A DNA stretch of 64,000 bases. Source: Arthrobacter stackebrandtii (GTDB taxonomy: Bacteria > Actinomycetota > Actinomycetes > Actinomycetales > Micrococcaceae). The DNA lies in contig NZ_JAGIOI010000001.1 of the NCBI RefSeq assembly GCF_017876675.1, positions 496,001 to 560,000 of the forward strand, read 5' to 3'. The notes below the pieces were generated by a model. That model saw only the letters and a program-made list of their open reading frames with translations. It was not told where the DNA came from and made no database searches. This document shows positions 49,488-58,164 of this stretch, one piece after another (position 1 is the stretch's first letter; each line of letters opens with the position of its first letter). The translations under genes were made by a program, and so were the position numbers.

Positions 49488-50644
49488 GCGCCACCATCGA
49501 CGCCGCCCAGGTGGGCGCCGACTTCACCCGCACCTTCGGCACCGCGCCCGACGGCGTCTGGGCGGCACCGGGCCGGGTGAACCTGATCGGTGAGCACACC
49601 GACTACAACGAGGGTTTTGTGCTCCCGTTCGCCATCGACCGCGCCGCCGCCGTCGCCATCCGCCTCCGGGATGATTCCACGGCGCGCCTGGTTTCCAGCT
49701 ACGGCGAGCAGCTCGTGGTCGAGGTGGACCTGGACACCCTCTCCCACGACACCATGACCGGCTGGACCGCCTACCCGCTGGGCGTCGTGTGGGTCATGCG
49801 CCAGATGGGCATCGCCATCGGCGGATTCGACCTCTACCTGCACTCCACCGTGCCTTCCGGTGCCGGGCTGTCCTCCTCCGCCGCGATCGAATGCGCCGTC
49901 GCCACCGCCTTCAACGAGCTGGAAAACGCCGGGCTGAGCCTGAACGAGCTGGTCCTGGTGGGCCAGCGCGCTGAGAACGAGGTCGTCGGCGCCCCCACCG
50001 GCATCCTGGACCAGTCCGCATCGCTGCTCTCCACCGACGGCCACGCCGTGTTCCTCGACTGCCGCACCCAGGAATCCTCGCTGGTGCCGCTGGACCTGGC
50101 CGCCGCCGGCCTGCTGATCCTCGTGGTCGACACCAAGGTCACGCACGCCCACGCCACGGGCGGCTATGCTGCCCGCCGCGCCTCCTGCGAGCTCGGCGCC
50201 GAGGTTCTGGGCGTCGCAGCCCTGCGCGACATCGCCGCCGCGGACCTGCCCGAGGCCGCCGGCCTGCTGGACGAGGAGACGTTCCGCCGCGTGCGCCACA
50301 TTGTCACCGAGAACCAGCGTGTCCTGGACACCGTTGGGGTGTTGGGCGACGCCGGACCGGCCGCCATTGGTGCGCTGCTCACCGCAAGCCACGCGTCCAT
50401 GCGCGACGACTTTGAGATCTCCTGCCCCGAGCTGGATCTCGCCGTTGACACCGCGCTGGCGCAGGGCGCCCTGGGCGCCCGCATGACCGGCGGCGGCTTT
50501 GGCGGCTCCGCCATTGCCCTGATCCCGGTCGCCGACGAGGCTGCCGTCAGCGCCGCCGTCGTCCGGGCCTTTGCCGATGCAGGCTTCACCGCCCCGGACA
50601 TCTTCGCCGTCTCCCCCGCACCGGGAGCCCGCAAGGTCTCCTGA
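49484..50644 (+). CDS. galK: Galactokinase
   Basis: 386 residues of the GHMP kinase fold. Galactokinase signature GRVNLIGEHTDYNEGFVLPF, ATP loop PSGAGLSSSAAIECAV, and the third GHMP motif RMTGGGFGGSAIALI. Catalytic Arg and Asp are in the first signature and in AESSLVPLDLA-type surroundings. ATG overlaps the galT stop. Two terminators follow. Confidence 0.97.
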   Translation: MSATIDAAQVGADFTRTFGTAPDGVWAAPGRVNLIGEHTDYNEGFVLPFAIDRAAAVAIRLRDDSTARLVSSYGEQLVVEVDLDTLSHDTMTGWTAYPLGVVWVMRQMGIAIGGFDLYLHSTVPSGAGLSSSAAIECAVATAFNELENAGLSLNELVLVGQRAENEVVGAPTGILDQSASLLSTDGHAVFLDCRTQESSLVPLDLAAAGLLILVVDTKVTHAHATGGYAARRASCELGAEVLGVAALRDIAAADLPEAAGLLDEETFRRVRHIVTENQRVLDTVGVLGDAGPAAIGALLTASHASMRDDFEISCPELDLAVDTALAQGALGARMTGGGFGGSAIALIPVADEAAVSAAVVRAFADAGFTAPDIFAVSPAPGARKVS

Positions 50645-50657
50645 CCGCGCGGCACAC

Positions 50658-50706
50658 AAAAGACCCGCCGTGTTGATGTGAATTCATCAACACGGCGGGT
50701 CTTTTT
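50658..50706. terminator. Bidirectional terminator between galK and terC
   Basis: AAAAGACCCGCCGTGTTGATG pairs with its exact complement ending CGGCGGGTCTTTTT around TGAATT. Convergent genes use it from both sides. Confidence 0.95.
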
Positions 50707-50733
50707 AGGTGGATCGGCCCACAGCTCCGAGGG

Positions 50734-50767
50734 CCCCAGTGTGGCTCGCTGGCGAGCCGCACTGGGG
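50734..50767. terminator. Second hairpin between galK and terC
   Basis: CCCCAGTGTGGCTCG and CGAGCCGCACTGGGG form a 15-bp stem (one G-T) around CTGG. No T-tract. It lies 13 bases after the terC stop on the minus strand. Confidence 0.7.
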
Positions 50768-50779
50768 AGGAGCTGGGGA

Positions 50780-51967
50780 CTACGCCCCCAGGTGGTCCTT
50801 GTGGGCCTGGTGCGCCTGGGCGATTTCCGCCAGGATGGCCTCGGATTCCGGGTGCTTGTCGCGGTACTTGGGCTCCATGGCGGAGATGGTCTTTTCCTCG
50901 ACCATGAGCAGGCCGTAGACGCGCTCGCGCTCGCCCTTGTCTGCCGTGTAGTCCAGGTCCAGGTAGCTTTCCGCGTGGCGGCGGGCGTTGTTGAGCACCG
51001 TCTGGGCCTTGCCTGACTTGCTGACCAGGGAGGCGACGATGGTCAGTGTCAGGACGCCGATGATCACGGTCAGGGAAAGGCCCGTGCTGATTTCAAAGAC
51101 GGGAACCGGCTCGCCACCGTTGATGAACGGCAGGTTGTTCTCGTGGAGGGCATGCAGCACCAGCTTCACGCCGATGAAGGCGAGGATCGCGGCAAGGCCG
51201 TAGGAGAGGTAGATGAGCCGGTCCAGCAGCCCGTCGAGCAGGAAGTAGAGCTGGCGCAGGCCCATGAGGGAGAACGCGGTGGCCGTGAACACGATGTACA
51301 CGTTCTGGGTCAGGCCGAAGATGGCCGGGATGGAGTCCAGTGCAAAGAGGAGGTCTGTTCCGCCGATCGCCACCATGACCAGCAGCATGGGGGTGAGGAC
51401 CTTCTTGCCGTCGATGACGGTGGTGAGCTTGTCGCCGTCGTACTTCTCAGAGGTGTTGAACATGCGCTTGGCGGTGCGGATGATGAAGTTGTCCGCATCG
51501 TCGCCCTCGCTGTCCTCTTCCTTGAGCAGGTTTCCGGCCGTGATCAGCAGGATGATGCCGAAGATGTAGAACATCCATGACCAGGTGTTGATGAGTGCGG
51601 CGCCGGCGAAAATGAACGCGGTGCGGGCAATCAGGGCGAAGACGATGCCGAAGAGCAGCACCTTCTGCTGGTCCTCGCGGGGAACCTTGAAGCTGGCCAT
51701 GATGACCAGGAAGACGAACAGGTTGTCGACGCTGAGCGCCTTCTCGGTGATGTAGCCGGCGAAGTACTCGCCGCCCATCGTGACACCGCCGAAGGCAAGC
51801 ACCACGATGCCGAAGACGACGGCAAGGCCCACGTAGATGGAGGACCAGATGGCCGCTTCCTTCAGGGTGGGGATGTGTGCCTTGCGGATGTGGAAGAAGT
51901 AGTCAAAGGCCAGGAGGCCCAAAATGACCACAATGGTAATGCCCCAAATCAGAGGGGAGACGTTCAT
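50780..51967 (-). CDS. TerC/Alx family integral membrane protein
   Basis: 395 residues, about nine membrane segments. TerC pattern: GGEYFAGYITEKALSVDNLF with the conserved Glu and Asp, FVFLVIMASFKVP, VAIGGTDLLFALDSIPAIFG, and KLVLHALHENNLPFI. The family (Alx, MntP-like) is tied to manganese export and tellurite resistance; Alx is pH/Mn-controlled by a riboswitch in E. coli. No such element is evident here. ATG 51967. The Bax inhibitor gene lies 93 bases away on the same strand. Confidence 0.93.
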   Translation of the reverse strand: MNVSPLIWGITIVVILGLLAFDYFFHIRKAHIPTLKEAAIWSSIYVGLAVVFGIVVLAFGGVTMGGEYFAGYITEKALSVDNLFVFLVIMASFKVPREDQQKVLLFGIVFALIARTAFIFAGAALINTWSWMFYIFGIILLITAGNLLKEEDSEGDDADNFIIRTAKRMFNTSEKYDGDKLTTVIDGKKVLTPMLLVMVAIGGTDLLFALDSIPAIFGLTQNVYIVFTATAFSLMGLRQLYFLLDGLLDRLIYLSYGLAAILAFIGVKLVLHALHENNLPFINGGEPVPVFEISTGLSLTVIIGVLTLTIVASLVSKSGKAQTVLNNARRHAESYLDLDYTADKGERERVYGLLMVEEKTISAMEPKYRDKHPESEAILAEIAQAHQAHKDHLGA

Positions 51968-52013
51968 GAGCTGCTTTCGTTAGGTGCGTGCAGGGCTTGG
52001 ACGGGTCATGCAT

Positions 52014-52050
52014 CAACAACGCCCGGTCCCACCGGGGCCGGGCGTTGTTG
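52014..52050 (-). terminator. Hairpin after the Bax inhibitor-1 gene
   Basis: CAACAACGCCCGG and CCGGGCGTTGTTG form a 13-bp stem. It sits between the Bax inhibitor-1 gene and terC (both minus). The T-tract is weak. Confidence 0.7.
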
Positions 52051-52060
52051 CCTGGGGCAG

Positions 52061-52906
52061 CTAGTCGTTGCCCCGGAGAATCGCCAGGAGGCGCAGGATC
52101 TCCACGTAGAGCCAGACCAGTGTGACGGTCAGGCCGAACGCGGCGGTCCAGGAGTATTTGGCGGGCAGGCCGCGCTGGACGCCCTGCTCGATGGAGGTGA
52201 AGTCGACAATCAGGGAGAACGCGGCCAGGCCGATGGCGAACAGGCCGATCACCACGCCGAAGGGGATGTTGGTGCCCGGGATGTCCATGCCGTTGACGCC
52301 CCATGGGGTGGTGGTGACGTTGAAGATCATCAGGAAGAAGTTGATGAGCGAGAACAGGGCGTAGCCGCCCAGGGCGATCATGAAGAAGCGCGTCATCTTC
52401 GGGGTGGCGCGGACCTTGGCGTTGCGGAACAGCACCAGGGTCACCAGGAACACGCTCAGCGTGCCCAGAAGGGCCTGGATGGCAATGCCGGGGTAGATGC
52501 TGTCAAGCACGCCGGAGAGACCGCCAAGGAACAAGCCCTCGAAACCGGCGTAGGCCAGGATGAGTGCCTTGGAGGGCTCCTTCTTGAAGGAGTTCACCAG
52601 GCCCAGGACCAGGCCCACGATCATCCCGGGCCACATCAGTGCCGGGAACATCCAGCCAACGGCTGCACCAACCAGGACCAGGCCCAGGGTGGCGACGGTC
52701 TTCATGATGACGTCGTCGTAGGTCATCCGGCCGGTCTGCGAGGCGTTGGCAGACGGCTTGTTGTACAGGTCCTGCAACTGCTGGGCCGAGAACTGGGACT
52801 GGGCGGCCATGGTGTCGGCACCGGCGTTCATGTAGCCGCGCTGGCCTGCGGGCGCGTCCTTGAAGTTCTTGTTGTTGGCAAAGACCGGGTTTCCACCAAG
52901 TGCCAT
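52061..52906 (-). CDS. Bax inhibitor-1/YccA family membrane protein
   Basis: 281 residues with seven membrane segments after a ~65-residue soluble start (AGQRGYMNAGADTMAAQSQF). Typical: DVIMKTVATLGLVLVGAAVG, AYAGFEGLFLGGLSGVLDSI and FALGVVIGLFAIGLAAFSL-like region. The actinobacterial YccA group has no proven function; animal and Bacillus relatives are pH-sensitive calcium leak channels. ATG 52906 follows GGAGGAAG. Open frame to 52957 lacks a ribosome site. Confidence 0.92.
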   Translation of the reverse strand: MALGGNPVFANNKNFKDAPAGQRGYMNAGADTMAAQSQFSAQQLQDLYNKPSANASQTGRMTYDDVIMKTVATLGLVLVGAAVGWMFPALMWPGMIVGLVLGLVNSFKKEPSKALILAYAGFEGLFLGGLSGVLDSIYPGIAIQALLGTLSVFLVTLVLFRNAKVRATPKMTRFFMIALGGYALFSLINFFLMIFNVTTTPWGVNGMDIPGTNIPFGVVIGLFAIGLAAFSLIVDFTSIEQGVQRGLPAKYSWTAAFGLTVTLVWLYVEILRLLAILRGND

Positions 52907-53142
52907 GATGCTGCTTCCTCCAAAATAGGGGGTAGATAGATTGTTCAACTCTACCAAGTAGGACGTCTGCGGCGGGCCAAATGTTCCGCTGATTCAGCAT
53001 TGCCAGCGCATTCCCAGACAACACACAGGCCCAGTTCACTTTGCCGGGGTTCAAAGTGGACACTTAATGGACATTTTTGCCAAAAATAGAAGCCCAATGA
53101 GCTTCTCCCACGCTTCAAGATCCGCGGCATTGTGCAGAATTT

Positions 53143-53218
53143 TGGTACCCCCGGTCGGACTCGAACCGACACTGAATGGATTTTAAGTCCACTGCCTCTG
53201 CCATTGGGCTACGGGGGC
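53143..53218 (-). tRNA. tRNA with anticodon UAA (Leu by anticodon), short variable loop
   Basis: On the minus strand an acceptor stem GCCCCCG/CGGGGGT, a 3-bp D stem (GCC/GGC), an anticodon stem GTGGA/TCCAT with loop CTTAAAA (anticodon TAA), a five-base variable loop and a T arm GTCGG-TTCGAGT-CCGAC. The CCA end is encoded (TGG at 53143-53145). The anticodon reads UUA, which is leucine. Bacterial leucine tRNAs normally have a long variable arm, which is missing here. Confidence 0.85.
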
Positions 53219-53345
53219 GCGGCCGTCTCCGGCACATGTCAACACTACTGGATTCACCGGCGTCGGCAGAAACCCGGTGGACCGTCCCATGGCCGGCGCA
53301 GATGTACGGCCGCCGGCCAGAATTCAGGCTGGCAACACCCTCCGG

Positions 53346-53846
53346 TCACAGTGCGTTGAACGGCTCCGCGTACTTGAAGTGGCCGTGGACCCCCGGCACG
53401 TGCGCGTCCAGCGCCAGCGCCATGAAGTGCGATCCCCACGACGGGTCCGGGGAAGTGATGCCCATGGAATCGGCCGGAACAAAGCCAAACCGGGGATAGT
53501 AGTCGGTGCTGCCGAGCAGGACCAGCGTGGACTCCCCCATCGCATTGGCGGCATCGATGCTGGCCCGCATGAGCGCGGAGCCGATCCCCTGCCGCTGGCG
53601 TTGCGGCGCCACGGCAATGGGCCCCAGCCCCAGCGACGGCGTGCTGCCGATCCAGCCGCGCGTGGTGATGACGTGCCCCAAGATCTCGCCGCCCGCACCC
53701 TCGGCCACGAGCGAGAGCTGCGGCAGGTACTCCCTGGCGGCGAACAGTTCGCGCAGCAGCTGCGCCTCCACGGAGTCCGGGAAGGCTGCCTCTACGACGG
53801 CGAAAATCTCCGGCCTGTCGGGCGCGGTCTCGCGTCGAATGATCAT
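53346..53846 (-). CDS. GNAT-family N-acetyltransferase
   Basis: 166 residues from ATG 53846. The fold shows the acetyl-CoA loop LGPIAVAPQRQRQGIGSALM (Q/R-x-x-G-x-G/A) and LVLLGSTDYYPRFGFVPADS. It resembles YhbS-type acetyltransferases; the substrate is unknown. The frame extends upstream to 53882 but ATG 53846 gives the usual MIIRRETAPDRPEIF start. It lies 124 bases after the tRNA. Confidence 0.88.
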   Translation of the reverse strand: MIIRRETAPDRPEIFAVVEAAFPDSVEAQLLRELFAAREYLPQLSLVAEGAGGEILGHVITTRGWIGSTPSLGLGPIAVAPQRQRQGIGSALMRASIDAANAMGESTLVLLGSTDYYPRFGFVPADSMGITSPDPSWGSHFMALALDAHVPGVHGHFKYAEPFNAL

Positions 53847-53923
53847 GCCCCCAGCATAGCCGTGGCGGACAGCGTGGAACATGCCCGGGCGCGGATTCGA
53901 AAGGCACTGCCTCGGAGCCGGCC

Positions 53924-53974
53924 AAAGCGCGACGGCGGCCCTCCCGCATGTGGGGAGGACCGCCGTCGTGCTTG
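53924..53974 (-). terminator. Hairpin between ndh and the acetyltransferase gene
   Basis: GCGCGACGGCGGCCCTCCC pairs with GGGGAGGACCGCCGTCGTGC (two G-T or mismatched pairs) around GCATGT. It lies after the ndh stop, with a weak T-tract. Confidence 0.75.
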
Positions 53975-53986
53975 GCTCAGGTACGG

Positions 53987-55447
53987 CTACTTGGCAGCAG
54001 CAGTTTCCTTGGCGCCGTTCTTTTCTTCAGACTTTTCCGGATCGGCCTTGGCGTCCTCGGCCGGGGCCGGCTTGGCAGCAGGCTTCGGTGCCGGGGTGGC
54101 AGCCGCGACGAATGCGCCGCGCGGGTTGTCCAGGTTTTCCAGCTGGGCGAGGTCGCGGCCGGCAAACACGGCGACGAACCAGTCCATGATCACGCGGAAC
54201 TTGCGCTCCACGGTGGGCATGGCCAGGCCGTGGTAGCCGCGGTGTGCGAGCCAGGCCAGGGGTCCCTTGAGCTGGATGCCCATGATCTTGGCGACACCCT
54301 TCCACGGTCCGAAGCCTGCAACGGCGCCGAGGTTCTTGTGCTTGTAGCCCTTCAGCGGCTTGTTGAAGCGGCTGGCCCACAGGTTCTTGGCAAGGCGCTT
54401 GGCCTGGCGCAGGGCGTGCTGGGCGTTGGGGACGCAGGTGCCGTCCGGCAGGCCGCCGGTGACATCCGGAACAGCGGCGACGTCGCCGGCAGCCCAGGCG
54501 TTCGGGATGACGCCGAATTCGCCGGTGACCTGCAGGTTGGTGTTGACCGAGACGCGGCCGCGGGGTTCGATCGGGAAGCCGGTGGCGCGGACCATGGGGT
54601 TGGCCATGACGCCGGCGCACCAGATCAGGGTGTCGGCCTCGAATTCCTGGGCGACGGTCTTGTCCGGGAGGTTGATGAGCTTGATGCCCTTGCCCTCTGC
54701 GTTGTCCAGCGAGGTGTTCAGCAGGACCTCGACGCCGCGGCTGCGCAGGTGCTCCACAACCCAGACGGCCTGCTTCTCGGTGACCTCGGGCATGATGCGG
54801 CCCATGGCTTCAACGAGGACGAAGCGCAGTTCGGACTGGTCCACGCGCTTGTTGAGCTTGACGGCGGCGCGGGCCATGTCCTCGAGCTCGGCGATGGTTT
54901 CGATGCCGGCAAAGCCGCCGCCGACGACGACGAACGTCAAGGCACGCTTGCGGGCCTCGGGGTCGGTCTCCGTGGAGGCCTGCTCGATCAGGTCGAGGAC
55001 CTGGTTGCGCAGCGCTACGGCTTCTTCAATCGTCTTGAGGCCGATGCCGGCCTCGGCAAGTCCCTTGATGGGGAAGGTGCGCGTGACGGCACCGGCGGCA
55101 ATGACGACGTCGTGGTACGGCAGTTCAATGTTTGCGCCACCGTCTGCGGGTGCGACGACGGCCGTGCGGTTCTCGTGGTCGATGCTGGTGACGGAGCCCT
55201 GGATCAGCTCGGTCTGCTTGAGGTGCTTGCGGTGGGAGACCACTGCATGGCGTGCCTCGATGTTGCCACCGGCCACCTCGGGCAGGAACGGCTGGTACGT
55301 CATGTAGGGCAGTGGATCGACGAGGGTGACTATGCCACCGGAGTTCGCGATCTTCTTCTGCAGGTTAAAGGCCGTGTACAGGCCAACGTAGCCGCCGCCA
55401 ACTACAAGGACGCGCGGGCGTTCGGAAAAGGTGGGTGTGATTGCCAT
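53987..55447 (-). CDS. ndh: Type II NADH dehydrogenase (Ndh)
   Basis: 486 residues. Peripheral FAD enzyme that oxidises NADH and reduces menaquinone without pumping protons. FAD loop RVLVVGGGYVGLYTAFNLQK at the start, NADH loop FVVVGGGFAGIETIAELEDM near 175, and the second FAD motif NAWAAGDVAAVPDV. A C-terminal ~80 residues include the membrane-binding region plus a Pro/Ala/Lys tail. ATG 55447; the open frame above it has no ribosome site. The start lies 115 bases from the protease gene's end. Confidence 0.94.
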   Translation of the reverse strand: MAITPTFSERPRVLVVGGGYVGLYTAFNLQKKIANSGGIVTLVDPLPYMTYQPFLPEVAGGNIEARHAVVSHRKHLKQTELIQGSVTSIDHENRTAVVAPADGGANIELPYHDVVIAAGAVTRTFPIKGLAEAGIGLKTIEEAVALRNQVLDLIEQASTETDPEARKRALTFVVVGGGFAGIETIAELEDMARAAVKLNKRVDQSELRFVLVEAMGRIMPEVTEKQAVWVVEHLRSRGVEVLLNTSLDNAEGKGIKLINLPDKTVAQEFEADTLIWCAGVMANPMVRATGFPIEPRGRVSVNTNLQVTGEFGVIPNAWAAGDVAAVPDVTGGLPDGTCVPNAQHALRQAKRLAKNLWASRFNKPLKGYKHKNLGAVAGFGPWKGVAKIMGIQLKGPLAWLAHRGYHGLAMPTVERKFRVIMDWFVAVFAGRDLAQLENLDNPRGAFVAAATPAPKPAAKPAPAEDAKADPEKSEEKNGAKETAAAK

Positions 55448-55562
55448 GTCTCCATTGTACCCCGATTGTGAAAACATTCACTAGCCCTGTTACACGACGG
55501 CGTAACGCAACTTTTCGATGGTCGTCACCGGCGTTCCGGGCCGGGCCGGAGACGGCGGCGTG

Positions 55563-57179
55563 TCAGTGTTTGTGGCCCGGCTTTGTCTTGGCGCTGTGGC
55601 CCGGATGGCCCTGCTTGGCATCGGGCGCCGGTGTGGTGGCGGGCCCATTCTGGTCCGAAGCCGGGCCAGCAGGACCTGTCGGTGCCGTTGTGCCGGACAC
55701 GGCAGCCGTGGGGGCCCCAACGGGCGTGGCTGGTCCCGATGTCCCACTGCCGGAACCACCCGAACCGCCGGGCGCACCGCCGCCGGAGGGTCCGCCGTCG
55801 GACGGGCCGCCGGTCGCCGCCTCTTGGGCGCCTTCTGCGCGCCGCCGCGCCAGCAGAATCCGCCAGGCGCCCACACCGCCAACACCGAGGAGCAGCACGA
55901 GCGAGCCGATCACCAGTGTGGCCGGCAGTGCGCCCGAGCCCTGCGCGGCGGGGATGGGGCTCGGTGCGGCCTGGTCCACGAGTGTCGGTTCGGGCTGGGG
56001 CACCACGTTGCCGGTTTCGCCGCCCTCGGCCGGGGGCGCCTCCTGGCCGCGGCGGTGCACCCGGATCCAGTCGGAAATGCTGCCCAGCGGGTTGGCCTCG
56101 ACGACCGGGACGTCCGCCGTCAGGGCGGCCTCGGCATCGAGGATGCCGTAGCCGTAGATGGCGTTGGGGACACCGTCGCCGGCGGGCTTGGCCGTGGAGA
56201 TGATGCGGTTGATGACCTGCGCGGCGCTCATGTCCGGGTACTTGGAGCGGATCAGGGCCGCGACACCGGAGACGATGGGTGCGGCGCCGCTGGTGCCGCT
56301 CCACTGGGCGTAGCCGCCGCCGGGCAGCCCGCCGATGAGGTCTTCGGCCGGTGCACTGACGCCGAGGCTGATGCCCTGCGAGGACGAGTCGACGCTGGCG
56401 CTGCCGTCACGGTCGAGCCCGCCCACGGCCAGAACGCCGGGGATGGTGGCCGGGGCACCCACCTGTTCGCTGCCTGACTTGCGGTTGCCCGCGGCCGCCA
56501 CAATCACCACGTCGCGCTGTTCGGCGTAGGCAAAGGCGTCGTCCCAGCTCTGCGGCCAGGCGGTGGAGGTGCTGCCGAGGGACATGTTGATGACCTTGGC
56601 GCCCTGGTCGACGGCCCATTTCACGGCGGCGGGAATCTGGTCGTCAATGTTCTTCCCCGAGGGGTTGTCGCTGCCCAGCCATACCGAAACGCTCAGCAGC
56701 TCAGCTTCCGGCGCCACGCCGATGACGCCGTCCGGCCCCCCGGCTTCCGGCTCTTCCGTGGCCTTGGCGCTCGCGCTGGACTTGGCCTTGGGCTTGGCAC
56801 TTGGCTTGGCCGTCGGCGAGGCGGTCTTGTGCCCTCGCCCGCCCAGCATGGTGGCCACGAGCGTGCCGTGTTCCGGTTCGGCCCCGATCCCCTTGCTGCC
56901 GTCGGCGTCGCCGGCCCCGGAGATGTCGGTCCCGGGGCCCATGGCGCCCTTGAGGTCCGGGTGTGACTTGTCAACGCCGCTGTCGATGACGGCAACCTTG
57001 ACGCCCTCGCCCTTGGAAACCTTCCACGCCGCCTCGATGCCCGACTGCGACAGCCAGTACTGGCGGTCGCGAATGTCGTCTGCAGATGCGCCGCCGGCCC
57101 CCGCCACAACGAATGCGGCCGCGAGGGCAACGCTCATGAACGCGGCGGCGAGTGGACGCAACCGAGGGGCAAACTGCAT
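55563..57179 (-). CDS. Secreted, membrane-anchored S8 subtilisin-like protease (mycosin-like)
   Basis: 538 residues. A signal peptide (LRPLAAAFMSVALAAAFVVA), then the S8 triad: Asp in KVAVIDSGVDKSHPDL, His in PEHGTLVATMLGG and Ser in WSGTSGAAPIVSGVAAL. An insert after the His region is rich in Lys, Ala, Ser, Pro and Glu (about 30 residues). The C-terminus has a Pro/Gly-rich linker, one helix (LVIGSLVLLLGVGGVGAWRI) and a disordered tail. Domain order resembles mycosins of type VII secretion, but no other ESX gene is seen here. ATG 57179. The ppx gene lies 28 bases upstream. Confidence 0.9.
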   Translation of the reverse strand: MQFAPRLRPLAAAFMSVALAAAFVVAGAGGASADDIRDRQYWLSQSGIEAAWKVSKGEGVKVAVIDSGVDKSHPDLKGAMGPGTDISGAGDADGSKGIGAEPEHGTLVATMLGGRGHKTASPTAKPSAKPKAKSSASAKATEEPEAGGPDGVIGVAPEAELLSVSVWLGSDNPSGKNIDDQIPAAVKWAVDQGAKVINMSLGSTSTAWPQSWDDAFAYAEQRDVVIVAAAGNRKSGSEQVGAPATIPGVLAVGGLDRDGSASVDSSSQGISLGVSAPAEDLIGGLPGGGYAQWSGTSGAAPIVSGVAALIRSKYPDMSAAQVINRIISTAKPAGDGVPNAIYGYGILDAEAALTADVPVVEANPLGSISDWIRVHRRGQEAPPAEGGETGNVVPQPEPTLVDQAAPSPIPAAQGSGALPATLVIGSLVLLLGVGGVGAWRILLARRRAEGAQEAATGGPSDGGPSGGGAPGGSGGSGSGTSGPATPVGAPTAAVSGTTAPTGPAGPASDQNGPATTPAPDAKQGHPGHSAKTKPGHKH

Positions 57180-57207
57180 GAAGGCTCGTTTCGAAGAGAG
57201 GGAAAGG

Positions 57208-58161
57208 TCAGCTTTTGGCGGCACCCAGGGCAATTCCGTCAAGAATATCGTGTTCACTGGTGGTTGCCGATTCCACCCGCCCGCCGGTCACGGCCGCGAG
57301 GCGGCGCAGCACGGTGCGCCAAATAAGCGCGCCGGCGCCAATGACGTCCACGCGGCCGGGGTGCATGAAGCCCAATGCGGAACGCTCCGCACGCGTCATG
57401 CCCAGCAGTGATGTTGCGGCTGCATCGATTTTTTCCAGGGGCACGACGGCGGCATGAATCGCCTCGGGCTGGTAGTGGGCCAGGCCGAGGGCGTGGGCCG
57501 TGATGGTGGTGATGGTCCCGGCCACACCGACGACCCCGTCAACGTCGCCGAGCGGCACAGCGGCCAGGACCTCGTCCAGCTTGGCGGCGATGGCTGCTTC
57601 CGCGGCGGTGATTTCAGCTTCCGTGGGCGGGTCGCTCCTGAGGTAGCGTTCGGTGAACCGCACACAGCCCATGTCTGTGCTCAGTGCCGCACCCACCCCG
57701 GATGCGGTGCCCATGACAAATTCGGTGCTGCCGCCGCCGAGGTCCACTACGAGAATGTTGCGGTCCTCCGTCAGCGGCAGGACGCTGGCTGCCCCGGCAA
57801 AGGAAAGTGCTGCTTCCTCGTTGCCGCTGACCACTTCGGGGCCGATGCCCAGCCGGGCCCGGACGCCGGCAACAAATACGTCCCGGTTCCTTGCGTCCCG
57901 GGTGGCGCTCGTGGCAACGAAGCGCACCCGGTCCACCTCCGCAGAACGGATCAATTCCGCATACTCGTCAAGTGCCGCAAAGGTGCGTTCCAGCGCAGCC
58001 TCGCCCAGGATTCCCGTCACGTCCACGCCCTCGCCCAGCCGGACCACCCGCATGAGGCGGTGGACGTCGGAAAGGCGCGTGCCGCCGTCGTCCGTGGGGA
58101 GGACATCGGCGATGAGCAGGCGGATGGAATTGGTCCCGCAGTCGATGGCTGCAACGCGCAT
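57208..58161 (-). CDS. ppx: Exopolyphosphatase / Ppx-GppA family phosphatase
   Basis: 317 residues, ASKHA fold. Motifs: VAAIDCGTNSIRLLIADV at the start (phosphate 1), SFAGAASVLPL, and LVVDLGGGSTEFVMG (phosphate 2). The catalytic Glu is in the GNEEAALSFAG stretch. This short form, without the C-terminal domain of E. coli Ppx, is usual in actinobacteria and acts on polyphosphate or pppGpp. ATG 58161, four bases after DUF501, so these are one operon. Confidence 0.94.
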   Translation of the reverse strand: MRVAAIDCGTNSIRLLIADVLPTDDGGTRLSDVHRLMRVVRLGEGVDVTGILGEAALERTFAALDEYAELIRSAEVDRVRFVATSATRDARNRDVFVAGVRARLGIGPEVVSGNEEAALSFAGAASVLPLTEDRNILVVDLGGGSTEFVMGTASGVGAALSTDMGCVRFTERYLRSDPPTEAEITAAEAAIAAKLDEVLAAVPLGDVDGVVGVAGTITTITAHALGLAHYQPEAIHAAVVPLEKIDAAATSLLGMTRAERSALGFMHPGRVDVIGAGALIWRTVLRRLAAVTGGRVESATTSEHDILDGIALGAAKS

Positions 58162-58164
58162 GGG

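Noticed and set aside
55563-57179. Type VII secretion locus
   Set aside because: Only the mycosin-like protease is present. No EccB, EccC, EccD or WXG100 genes are in the window.
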